Assembly: GCA_030654645.1 (NCBI GenBank)
Contig: JAURXC010000331.1
Coordinates: forward strand, 1-9,222
DNA: 9,222 bases
Direction of reading: 5' to 3'
Origin: Deltaproteobacteria bacterium
GTDB taxonomy: Bacteria; Desulfobacterota; Desulfuromonadia; Geobacterales; Pseudopelobacteraceae
The notes under the pieces are model-generated. The model did not search any database. It was not told the DNA's origin and was given only the letters and a program-made list of their open reading frames with translations. Each line of letters starts with the position of its first letter. Within the stretch, counting starts at the first letter, position 1. The translations under genes and the position numbers were made by a program. This document shows positions 1 to 5,828 of the stretch, in pieces.

Positions 1-948
1 AATGAAAACCACATACTCGTCAATCAATGACTGCTTGAGCATATCGCCGGCCAATCGGCTGCCACCTTCCAGCAGAATCGATTGTATGCCCATGCCACCC
101 AGTTTTCTCAAAAGATCCGGCATGGACACCCTTCCTTCATACTCCTCGCAGACGATGATGCTCGCACCCTGCCGGGTGTAGCGCCGATGAACCTCGGTGT
201 TGTCCTCGATGGTGGCGATTATGGTTTTTTGGGCTGAACCGCCTTCCAGTACGGCCACACTCTCCGGTGTCCTCAAGTGCGAGTCAACAATAATTCGCAG
301 TGGATCATCGCCTTTGACGTGTCTGACGTTCAATTGCGGATTGTCCGCGATGATCGTATCGACTCCGACCATGATGGCATCGTTTGCCGCCCGCATCCTG
401 TGGACGTGAAGCCTGGATTTTTCTCCACTTATCCAGCGCGACTCGCCGGTCACCGTGGCGATGTTGCCGTCCAGCGTCATTGCGCATTTGAAGGTGACAA
501 ACGGCAGGCCGGTGGTTACGTATTTGATGAAGGAACGATTCAGGGTACGGCAATCGTCCTCCAGCACACCGCGGGTAGTCTGGATGCCGGCCTGTTCCAG
601 TGCCTTGAATCCGCTGCCGTTTACTCGCGGATTGGGGTCGCTCATTCCGGCCACAACCCTTTTTACACCGGCGCCGATCAGGGCATCGCAGCAGGGGGGG
701 GTCTTGCCGGTATGGCTGCACGGCTCCAGTGTGACATACACATCGGCGCCACGTGCGGCATCGCCGGCCATTCTCAGAGCGTGCACCTCGGCATGAGGAC
801 CGCCGGCGCGCTTGTGCCATCCCTCTCCGACAACTTTTCCATTATTGACGATCACGCATCCGACCGCCGGATTGGGGGAGGTCTTGCCGGCACCCCTGCG
901 GGCCAAAGTCAGTGCGCGCTTCATGTATTTGAGGTCTGTAGAAATCAT
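1..948 (-). CDS. ribD: RibD, bifunctional riboflavin deaminase/reductase (C-terminus off the left edge)
   Basis: Cytoplasmic bifunctional enzyme of riboflavin synthesis: it deaminates the pyrimidine made by GTP cyclohydrolase II, then reduces the ribosyl side chain with NADPH. The reading frame is open over 316 codons from an ATG at 948 to base 1, so about 50 residues of a usual ~365 are missing. The N-terminal deaminase domain (residues ~1-145) has the conserved TSPNPAVGCVIV stretch (23-34), the H52-A-E54 zinc/proton-shuttle motif, and EPCSHTGKTPPCC (75-87), whose C77 and C86 are the expected zinc ligands. The reductase domain starts near residue 149, with KCAMTLDG (154-161) and SRWIS (170-174). 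The start ATG overlaps the nrdR stop in an ATGA, indicating translational coupling. A run of eight C (694-701) lies inside the zinc motif, but the frame is intact. No frameshift or missing catalytic residue was seen. Confidence 0.96.
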   Translation of the reverse strand, partial: MISTDLKYMKRALTLARRGAGKTSPNPAVGCVIVNNGKVVGEGWHKRAGGPHAEVHALRMAGDAARGADVYVTLEPCSHTGKTPPCCDALIGAGVKRVVAGMSDPNPRVNGSGFKALEQAGIQTTRGVLEDDCRTLNRSFIKYVTTGLPFVTFKCAMTLDGNIATVTGESRWISGEKSRLHVHRMRAANDAIMVGVDTIIADNPQLNVRHVKGDDPLRIIVDSHLRTPESVAVLEGGSAQKTIIATIEDNTEVHRRYTRQGASIIVCEEYEGRVSMPDLLRKLGGMGIQSILLEGGSRLAGDMLKQSLIDEYVVFI

Positions 949-1397
949 TTTTTAAGAAGCTCCTGCAGCTCCTGCATGAATTCGCTGATATCCCGGAAGG
1001 AACGGTAGACCGACGCAAAGCGGACATAGGCCACCTCGTCCATGCCGTGCAACTCTTTCATCACCCACTCGCCGATGGTGGTGGTGGAAATCTCACGCTC
1101 GGTTGATTCCTGAAGCCGTGCTTCCAGCCGATCCACCACCAGTTCGATGTCGGTCTTGGAGATGGGGCGTTTCTCGCAGGCTTTGACAATGCCGTTGATG
1201 ATCTTGATCCGGTCGAACGGTTCGCGCCGGCCGTCTTTTTTACAGACCTGCGGGAGCATTTCCTCGATGCGCTCATGGGTGGTAAAACGCTTGGAACACT
1301 GCTCGCACTCCCGCCGGCGGCGGATCGCGGAACCGCCCTTGTCCGGGCGCGAATCGACTACTTTGCTGTCCAGGTTGTTGCAGAAAGGGCATTTCAT
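945..1397 (-). CDS. nrdR: NrdR, ATP-cone transcriptional repressor of ribonucleotide reductase
   Basis: A 150-residue protein of normal family length. NrdR senses ATP/dATP through its ATP-cone and represses ribonucleotide reductase genes by binding NrdR boxes. The N-terminal zinc ribbon is complete (C3-P-F-C6 and C31-E-Q-C34), followed by the arginine-rich stretch RRRR (26-29) and FTTHER (38-43). The ATP-cone occupies about residues 49-139 and includes KKDGRREPFDRIKI and ACEKRPIS. The ATG at 1397 is preferred over the in-frame TTG at 1400: it gives the canonical MKCPFC start, shares one base with the stop of the upstream deaminase gene (TGATG), and has AAGGA about 10 bases upstream. The 3' end overlaps the ribD start by four bases, so the gene is translated as the middle cistron of a tightly coupled operon. 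The linkage nrdR-ribD is common in bacteria. Confidence 0.97.
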   Translation of the reverse strand: MKCPFCNNLDSKVVDSRPDKGGSAIRRRRECEQCSKRFTTHERIEEMLPQVCKKDGRREPFDRIKIINGIVKACEKRPISKTDIELVVDRLEARLQESTEREISTTTIGEWVMKELHGMDEVAYVRFASVYRSFRDISEFMQELQELLKK

Positions 1398-1861
1398 CAA
1401 TCGGATCCTTGGTTGTCCGGAACAAAATGAATCACCTTGATTCCGGTCTCACTGATCATCTCACGGGCCAGGTCGTCGGCGTATCCTTCCGCGTAGACGA
1501 CTTTGGTTATACCGGCGTTGATCAGCATTTTAGTGCAGATGATGCAGGGCATTGTCGTACAGTACAGAATCGAGGCTTCGATATTGATGCCGTGCCGTGC
1601 CGCCTGGATGATGGCATTCTGTTCCGCATGGAGTCCACGGCAGAGTTCGTGGCGTTCTCCGGACGGAACCTTGAGTCTTTCCCGCAGGCAGCCAGCTGCA
1701 TCGCAGTGACTGATTCCAGAGGGAACGCCATTATAGCCGGTGGCAAGAATATTGCGATCCTTGACCAGGATGGCTCCGACCTGCCTGCGCAGGCAGGTGG
1801 AACGGGTTGCCACCAGTCGGGTGATGTCCATGAAATACTGGTCCCAGGAAGGGCGATGCAT
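1397..1861 (-). CDS. comEB: dCMP deaminase (ComEB-type), zinc-dependent
   Basis: A 154-residue cytidine/deoxycytidylate deaminase family enzyme, predicted to convert dCMP to dUMP and so feed thymidylate synthesis in the cytoplasm. The active-site signature is complete: H78-A-E80-Q-N-A-I supplies one zinc ligand and the proton shuttle, and C101-T-T-M-P-C106-I-I-C109 supplies the two cysteine ligands. A cysteine/histidine-bearing insert between them (H52, C53, C58, H71, C74) fits the extra structural zinc site of dCMP deaminases rather than tRNA adenosine or guanine deaminases. The N-terminus WDQYFMDITRLVATRSTCLRRQVGA is typical of the family. The ATG at 1861 is preceded by GAGG (about 11 bases). 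It is the first gene of the leftward operon, with a promoter candidate at 1900-1929. The product links naturally to NrdR, since both concern dNTP pools. In competence-forming Gram-positives the homologue is called ComEB, but no competence role is implied here. Confidence 0.93.
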   Translation of the reverse strand: MHRPSWDQYFMDITRLVATRSTCLRRQVGAILVKDRNILATGYNGVPSGISHCDAAGCLRERLKVPSGERHELCRGLHAEQNAIIQAARHGINIEASILYCTTMPCIICTKMLINAGITKVVYAEGYADDLAREMISETGIKVIHFVPDNQGSD

Positions 1862-1899
1862 AATTTGATTTACCTCGACTTTTTCTAACGCAGCCTGAC

Positions 1900-1929
1900 A
1901 AACTACCCTAAATTGTGCCGCAAGGTCAA
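1900..1929 (-). promoter_or_regulatory. Sigma70-type promoter for comEB-nrdR-ribD
   Basis: On the minus strand, TTGACC (1929-1924; 5 of 6 to the -35 consensus) is followed after 18 bases by TAGTTT (1905-1900), a moderate -10. Transcription would begin near 1893, leaving a leader of about 30 bases with GAGG before the comEB ATG. The sequence just upstream of and into the -10, TTTAGGGTAG, is identical to that in the kdsB promoter candidate at 3170-3198. Assigned by pattern only. Confidence 0.5.
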
Positions 1930-1939
1930 TATATACCTG
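1903..1939. promoter_or_regulatory. Possible tandem NrdR-box-like sites over the comEB promoter
   Basis: Two 16-base stretches resemble the published NrdR-box consensus as I recall it, acaCwAtATaTwGtgt. The one at 1924-1939 matches through the core CAATATATA but not the flanks (9 of 16). The one at 1903-1918 has ATTGTG in one half and matches 10 of 16. Their centres are 21 bases apart, two helical turns, so they would lie on the same DNA face, as tandem NrdR boxes do. They cover the -35 and the -10/spacer of the leftward promoter, a position suited to repression. The matches are imperfect and partly reflect the AT-rich promoter itself. Confidence 0.25.
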
Positions 1940-1977
1940 AATTGCCGGTCATGACCCCGCACCCGCAAGGTTAGTAT

Positions 1978-2000
1978 GCATTTGATCTGAATGCAAATGC
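1978..2000. repeat. Inverted repeat upstream of the P460 promoter, possible operator
   Basis: GCATTTG (1978-1984) and CAAATGC (1994-2000) form a perfect 7-base inverted repeat with a 9-base spacer. A second, overlapping pairing uses GCATT (1978-1982) and AATGC (1990-1994). It ends six bases before the -35 of the cytochrome promoter at 2007, a usual place for an activator site. The regulator is not identifiable from sequence. Confidence 0.4.
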
Positions 2001-2006
2001 TAGTTA

Positions 2007-2035
2007 GTGACAAGAAATAAAAGTATTGCTATAGT
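2007..2035 (+). promoter_or_regulatory. Sigma70-type promoter for the P460 cytochrome gene
   Basis: GTGACA (2007-2012; 5 of 6 to TTGACA), a 17-base spacer, and TATAGT (2030-2035; 5 of 6 to TATAAT) give a good predicted promoter. Transcription would start near 2042, about 20 bases before the ATG at 2063, and GAGG at 2053-2056 serves as ribosome binding site. The next gene, 16 bases after the cytochrome stop, probably shares this promoter. Confidence 0.6.
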
Positions 2036-2062
2036 ATCCCAAATTATCAAGCGAGGTCCTGG

Positions 2063-2527
2063 ATGAGAAAAGTTTTATTGTGTCTGGCTGTTCTGTTTGC
2101 GTTCAATTCCGTCGCGGTCGCCGCCGCGCCCCAGTTGCTCCCCAAGGGGTATGCCGCCTGGCAGAAGAGCGAGAGAAAAGTAGTTACCGACAGGAAATCA
2201 CTCTTTTACGGTATTCACTACATGTATGCCGACAAAAAGGCGATGCAGGGTTACAAGGCCGGAAACAGGTTTCCTGAAGGAAGCCGTATCGTGGTCGAAT
2301 TTTTCAATATCAAGGACAATCCCGCCGTGGACGGCCCCAAAAACATGGTCGTGCTGATGAAGAAGGACAAAAAACGCACGGAAACCGGTGGCTGGTTTTT
2401 TGCCGGTTTCGGGGCCAATGGCAAGCCGAGCGGCATAGACCCGGTCAAAAACTGCTTCGATTGTCATCTGAAAGATGCTTCCCAGAAGGATTACGTGATT
2501 TCGACGATAAAAGATTTCAAACGCTGA
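2063..2527 (+). CDS. Exported cytochrome P460-family monoheme c protein
   Basis: A 154-residue protein with a Sec signal peptide (R2 K3, hydrophobic 4-19, cleavage probably in the AVAAAP region, 18-23), so it should act in the periplasm. A single C131-F-D-C134-H135 site near the C-terminus binds heme c. The layout fits the P460/cytochrome c'-beta superfamily: Gly-Tyr near the mature N-terminus, YGIHYMY (49-55), FPEGSRIVVEFF (70-81), GGWFFAGFG (109-117), then CxxCH and DYV. Characterised relatives include hydroxylamine-oxidising cytochrome P460, whose heme carries a lysine cross-link, and NO/CO-binding cytochrome c'-beta, which lacks it. I cannot tell from the primary sequence which lysine, if any, is cross-linked, so the reaction is unknown. 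GAGG at 2053-2056 supports the start. A response regulator follows after 16 bases, hinting at a link with signalling. It could equally be a small-gas binder or a stress-related heme protein. Confidence 0.85.
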   Translation: MRKVLLCLAVLFAFNSVAVAAAPQLLPKGYAAWQKSERKVVTDRKSLFYGIHYMYADKKAMQGYKAGNRFPEGSRIVVEFFNIKDNPAVDGPKNMVVLMKKDKKRTETGGWFFAGFGANGKPSGIDPVKNCFDCHLKDASQKDYVISTIKDFKR

Positions 2528-2543
2528 TCGAGTGCCGAATATT

Positions 2544-3149
2544 ATGCAAGCTCCACAGAACAAATCCGATCAAGCCGCTGCGCGTTTGCTGGTTGTTGAT
2601 GACGAAGCGGAAATTCTCCATGTCGTGACGCTCTTCATGAAAGAAGCCGGAGTCCGCGTCAGCTGCGCCAAGAACACGGAAATTGCCTATCGCCTGCTGA
2701 AAGAAGATCGGTATGATGGCATCATCACCGACGTGATGATGCCGGGCGAAGACGGCATCAGCTTCCTGGCACGGGTCCACCGGGAATTTCCGGATATCCC
2801 CGTAATACTGATGACCGGCCATGCCCAGCTCCAGATGGCTCTGGATGCCATCAAGAACGGTGCCTTTGACTTTATCCAGAAGCCATTCGAGTTTGAGCTG
2901 CTGGACAAGGTGGTCGGCAGGGCACTCACATTCAGCAAACTGCAGCGCGCTGAGAAGGGGCGGCGCGCCGAGTTGGAGGAGGCGCTGGCTGCCCGTACCG
3001 CCGAGTTGGAGAACACCAGGGTCAAGCTGGATTTTGCCCACGCCAGGATACTTAGATCCGTTTCCGCAAAAAACGAATCCGATAACCGGGCATCGTTTGA
3101 AAACGATTCATCTGGAACCGTTAGCAAAATATTCAGCAGGATCGTTTGA
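2544..3149 (+). CDS. Receiver-domain response regulator with coiled-coil tail, no recognised output domain
   Basis: A 201-residue cytoplasmic protein. Residues ~14-125 form a CheY-like receiver with all key residues: acid pocket D19/D20, phosphoacceptor D63 (in TDVMMPGEDG), T91 (in LMTGH) and K113 (in KPFEFE). Residues ~126-165 are rich in Glu, Arg, Ala and Leu (AELEEALAARTAELENTR) and probably form a coiled coil like the linkers before histidine kinase or PAS modules. The remaining ~35 residues are Ser/Asn rich and match no DNA-binding, HD-GYP, GGDEF or kinase domain I recognise. It may signal by protein contact, or be the stub of a former hybrid protein. The ATG at 2544 is preferred, with weak GAG at 2530-2532. 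A GTG at 2532 would add four residues but lacks a visible ribosome site. It is probably cotranscribed with the P460 cytochrome. Its partner kinase is not in the window. Confidence 0.88.
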   Translation: MQAPQNKSDQAAARLLVVDDEAEILHVVTLFMKEAGVRVSCAKNTEIAYRLLKEDRYDGIITDVMMPGEDGISFLARVHREFPDIPVILMTGHAQLQMALDAIKNGAFDFIQKPFEFELLDKVVGRALTFSKLQRAEKGRRAELEEALAARTAELENTRVKLDFAHARILRSVSAKNESDNRASFENDSSGTVSKIFSRIV

Positions 3150-3169
3150 TAATTCTCACAGTTCGCACC

Positions 3170-3198
3170 TTGACACCCCTGAGCTTTTAGGGTAGCTT
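3170..3198 (+). promoter_or_regulatory. Sigma70-type promoter for kdsB
   Basis: A perfect -35 TTGACA (3170-3175), a 17-base spacer and TAGCTT (3193-3198; 3 of 6 to TATAAT) lie 66 bases before the kdsB ATG. The spacer end and -10 read TTTAGGGTAG, as in the comEB promoter candidate. The predicted transcription start is near 3205, inside the hairpin at 3202-3220. The -10 is weak by consensus, so the call relies on the -35, the spacing and the shared element. Confidence 0.5.
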
Positions 3199-3201
3199 AT
3201 C

Positions 3202-3220
3202 ACGTCCTACCACAGGACGT
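3202..3220. repeat. Perfect inverted repeat at the predicted kdsB transcript start
   Basis: ACGTCCT (3202-3208) and AGGACGT (3214-3220) pair perfectly around the 5-base loop ACCAC. No run of T follows, so it is not an intrinsic terminator for the preceding response regulator. Its place at or just after the predicted start site suits either an operator that blocks RNA polymerase or a 5' hairpin that stabilises the kdsB mRNA. Confidence 0.45.
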
Positions 3221-3263
3221 CAGACACCATCGTCATTATCCCCGCTAAACAAGGTTGATCGGC

Positions 3264-4028
3264 ATGAAGATTACAGCGGTAATACCCGCCCGTTTCGCCT
3301 CGACACGTTTTCCAGGCAAGGCTCTGGCCGAAATCGGTGGCAAGCCGATGATTCAGCACGTCTATGAGCGCACTTCCCGGGCAAAACTGGTTTCGCGCAC
3401 CATTGTCGCCACCGATGACCCGCGCATCGCCGATGCGGTCAGCATGATCGGTGGCGAGGCCATCATGACCTCCACCAGCCACGAGACCGGCACCGATCGT
3501 TTGGCCGAGGTCGCACGGGGCCTCGACTCGGATATCATTGTCAACGTCCAGGGGGACGAACCGCTGATCTGTCCGGACATGATTGATCAGGCCATCCAGC
3601 CGTTTCTTGAGGATTTTTCTCTGCAGATGGGAACCCTCAAAACGCGCATAAAGTGCCTGCACGATTTTCTTTCCCCCAATGTGGTCAAGGTAGTCACCGA
3701 CAACTTCGGCAATGCCCTCTATTTTTCACGTTCTCCATTGCCGTTTTTTCGCGACAAGTGGAAGGATCTGAAGGATGACTCGTTCTGCTGCGGCAAGCTG
3801 CTCTGTTACAAGCATGTCGGACTGTACGTGTATCGTCGCGATTTTCTGCTGAAGTTCGCGTCCATGCCGCCCACATTCCTGGAAATATCCGAAAAGCTCG
3901 AACAGCTGCGCGCCATTGAAAACGGAGTGAAAATTCATGTGGTCGAGACCGAATTCGAATCGATCGGTGTCGATACTCCGGATGATCTTGCCAAGGCCCA
4001 GGAGCGCTATCGCCAGCTGGCGGCCTGA
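3264..4028 (+). CDS. kdsB: KdsB, CMP-KDO synthetase (3-deoxy-manno-octulosonate cytidylyltransferase)
   Basis: A cytoplasmic enzyme that joins CTP and KDO to give CMP-KDO, the activated sugar added to lipid A in lipopolysaccharide; its presence implies a Gram-negative envelope. At 254 residues it has normal length. The nucleotide-binding signature PARFASTRFPGK spans residues 8-19; NVQGDEP (94-100) carries the metal-binding aspartate D98. Later family motifs are VKVVTD, YFSRSPLPF, KHVGLYVYRRDF, SEKLEQLRAIENG and the C-terminal SIGVDTPDDL. The ATG at 3264 is chosen because AAGG (3251-3254) lies nine bases upstream and MKITAVIPAR is the usual N-terminus; the in-frame TTG at 3255 overlaps that ribosome site. 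It has its own promoter candidate. The next gene makes CTP, its co-substrate. The kdsA gene that often stands nearby is not in the window. Confidence 0.97.
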   Translation: MKITAVIPARFASTRFPGKALAEIGGKPMIQHVYERTSRAKLVSRTIVATDDPRIADAVSMIGGEAIMTSTSHETGTDRLAEVARGLDSDIIVNVQGDEPLICPDMIDQAIQPFLEDFSLQMGTLKTRIKCLHDFLSPNVVKVVTDNFGNALYFSRSPLPFFRDKWKDLKDDSFCCGKLLCYKHVGLYVYRRDFLLKFASMPPTFLEISEKLEQLRAIENGVKIHVVETEFESIGVDTPDDLAKAQERYRQLAA

Positions 4029-4102
4029 AAAGCAGTTGACCGGTTGTCGGATATCAGCTTGAACAGCTTCGCCGGCGTCGATAATTGCCGCTGTTTGCCG
4101 GC

Positions 4103-4130
4103 GGACTACAGTCCAAAAACATTTTATAGT
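4103..4130 (+). promoter_or_regulatory. Weak promoter candidate with a small inverted repeat, upstream of pyrG
   Basis: In the 128-base kdsB-pyrG gap, TATAGT (4125-4130) is a good -10 with the same hexamer as the P460 promoter. At the -35 position (4102-4107, 17-base spacer) only CGGACT is found (3 of 6). That position overlaps GGACT-AC-AGTCC (4103-4114), an inverted repeat with a 2-base centre, as if an activator replaced -35 contacts. Two GCCGGCG direct repeats (4071-4077, 4097-4103) lie just upstream. pyrG may also be read through from kdsB, since no terminator is seen between them. Confidence 0.3.
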
Positions 4131-4156
4131 TGTTTCATATACAGGAGCCGATTGAC

Positions 4157-5764
4157 ATGAAAACCAAATTTATCTTTATTACCGGCGGCGTTGTTTCCTC
4201 GATCGGCAAGGGTCTGGCGGCCGCTTCGCTGGGCGCTCTGCTGGAGGCGCGTGGCTTGCGTGTCACGATGCAGAAACTTGACCCGTACATTAATGTTGAT
4301 CCCGGCACCATGTCTCCGTTTCAGCATGGCGAGGTGTTCGTTACCGATGACGGCGCCGAGACCGATCTGGACCTGGGGCATTACGAGCGCTACACCAGCG
4401 CGGTGCTTTCCAAAAAGAGCAACTTCACCACCGGTCAGGTCTATTTCTCGGTCATTACCAAGGAACGACGCGGAGATTACCTGGGGGGCACGGTTCAGGT
4501 TATCCCGCACATCACCGACGAGATCAAGCTTAAGATCATTGAAAATGCCAGGGGCGCCGATGTGGCGATTGTCGAGGTCGGCGGTACCGTCGGCGATATC
4601 GAGTCGCTGCCGTTTCTGGAGGCGATTCGCCAGTTCCGCTTCGATCGCGGTCATGGCAACGCGCTTTACGTGCATGTTACGCTGGTTCCCTACATCCGCA
4701 CCGCGGGTGAGCTGAAAACCAAGCCGACCCAGCATTCGGTCATGGAGTTGCGCAAGATCGGTATTCAGCCGGACATCCTGCTGTGCCGCTGCGAGCGCGA
4801 CCTGCCGGTCGATATGAAAAAGAAGATCGGCCTGTTCTGCAATGTCGCCGAAAAGGATGTCATCCCGGTGGTGGATTCGGAGCATATCTATGCCGTGCCA
4901 CAGGCCCTGCATAAGGAACATCTGGACGATCAGGTGGTCGAGAAACTGAATATCTGGACCAAGGCGCCCGACCTGACCCATTGGCAGGATGTCGTCGAAA
5001 AACTGCGCCATCCCAGCCACGGTGAGGTGCGGATCGCAATCGTAGGCAAGTATGTCAACCTGACCGAATCCTACAAATCACTGGCTGAAGCGCTCACTCA
5101 CGGCGGCATCGCCAATGATTGCCGCGTGTACCTGAAGTACCTGGATTCGGAAAAGATCGAGTGCGACGGCGTTGCTGGGCATCTGGACGACGTTGACGGC
5201 ATCCTGGTGCCGGGGGGCTTTGGCGAGCGTGGCACCGAGGGCAAGGTGATGGCGATCGAGTACGCCCGTACCAGAAAGATTCCATTCTTCGGCATCTGCC
5301 TTGGTATGCAGATGGCGGTGATTGAGTACGCCAGAAATGTCTGCGGCCTGGAAGACGCCTGCTCCAGCGAGTTCCGTCAGGAAGGCGGTCAGCCGGTGAT
5401 CCACCTGATGGAGGAACAGAAGAGCGTCAGCAAAAAGGGCGGAACAATGCGCCTGGGGGCCTATCCCTGCTCGATCTCCAAGGGTTCGGTCGCGCATCAG
5501 GCCTATAATGAAACTGATATATCCGAGCGACACCGCCACCGCTACGAGTTCAATAATGCATTCCGGGATATGCTGACAGGCAAGGGGCTGGTTCTGTCCG
5601 GATTGTATAAAGAAAAAGATCTGGTCGAAGTGGTTGAGATCGCCGACCACCCCTGGTTCTTGGCGTGCCAGTTCCATCCCGAGTTCAAGTCCAAACCGCT
5701 GGTGCCCCATCCGCTTTTCCGGGCTTTTATCGGCGCGTCACTGTTGCATCGCAACACGAAATAA
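4157..5764 (+). CDS. pyrG: PyrG, CTP synthase (glutamine-hydrolysing)
   Basis: Cytoplasmic enzyme that aminates UTP to CTP using ATP and glutamine, the last step of de novo CTP synthesis. It has 535 residues, normal for the family. The N-terminal synthase (amidoligase) domain (~1-266) begins with KFIFITGGVVSSIGKG, whose P-loop is at 10-19, and continues with QKLDPYINVDPGTMSP and GAETDLDLGHYER. The C-terminal class I glutamine amidotransferase domain (~290-535) has the oxyanion strand LVPGGFGERG, nucleophile C381 in FGICLGMQ, and catalytic H507 and E509 in FHPEFKS. No catalytic residue is missing. The ATG at 4157 has AGGAG at 4143-4147; an upstream TTG at 4130 would add non-family residues and was rejected. 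It sits between kdsB, which consumes CTP, and an apgM-type gene, 64 bases downstream. Confidence 0.98.
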   Translation: MKTKFIFITGGVVSSIGKGLAAASLGALLEARGLRVTMQKLDPYINVDPGTMSPFQHGEVFVTDDGAETDLDLGHYERYTSAVLSKKSNFTTGQVYFSVITKERRGDYLGGTVQVIPHITDEIKLKIIENARGADVAIVEVGGTVGDIESLPFLEAIRQFRFDRGHGNALYVHVTLVPYIRTAGELKTKPTQHSVMELRKIGIQPDILLCRCERDLPVDMKKKIGLFCNVAEKDVIPVVDSEHIYAVPQALHKEHLDDQVVEKLNIWTKAPDLTHWQDVVEKLRHPSHGEVRIAIVGKYVNLTESYKSLAEALTHGGIANDCRVYLKYLDSEKIECDGVAGHLDDVDGILVPGGFGERGTEGKVMAIEYARTRKIPFFGICLGMQMAVIEYARNVCGLEDACSSEFRQEGGQPVIHLMEEQKSVSKKGGTMRLGAYPCSISKGSVAHQAYNETDISERHRHRYEFNNAFRDMLTGKGLVLSGLYKEKDLVEVVEIADHPWFLACQFHPEFKSKPLVPHPLFRAFIGASLLHRNTK

Positions 5765-5828
5765 CAGCCTTGCCGGCTATAAAAACTCACGGCCGGTTGA
5801 GCGGCGAATCCCAACCTGAAAGGCTTAT

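Noticed and set aside
277..1008. Long plus-strand open frame opposite ribD and nrdR
   Set aside because: It is antisense to RibD and NrdR, which have complete motifs in their own frame, and it resembles no family; open antisense frames are common at this base composition.
1409..1888. Plus-strand open frame opposite the dCMP deaminase gene
   Set aside because: Antisense to a gene with an intact zinc-deaminase signature and no family resemblance of its own.
2767..2781. TGGCAC as the -24 element of a sigma54 promoter
   Set aside because: It lies inside the receiver domain coding region and lacks a GC dinucleotide -12 element at the required spacing.
3066..3130. Stem-forming repeats at the end of the response regulator (GAATC/GATTC and CGTTT/AAACG)
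   Set aside because: Short, imperfect and nested, inside coding sequence, with no T run; not convincing as a terminator or operator.
4036..4064. TTGACC at 4036-4041 as a -35 for pyrG
   Set aside because: No acceptable -10 lies at 16-18 bases.
4124..5020. 298-codon minus-strand open frame within pyrG
   Set aside because: Fully antisense to the CTP synthase domain, with no recognisable domain; a shadow of codon bias.
5766..5778. Possible terminator hairpin after pyrG (AGCC-TTGCC-GGCT)
   Set aside because: Only a 4-bp stem, and it is followed by TATAAAAA rather than a run of T on the plus strand.
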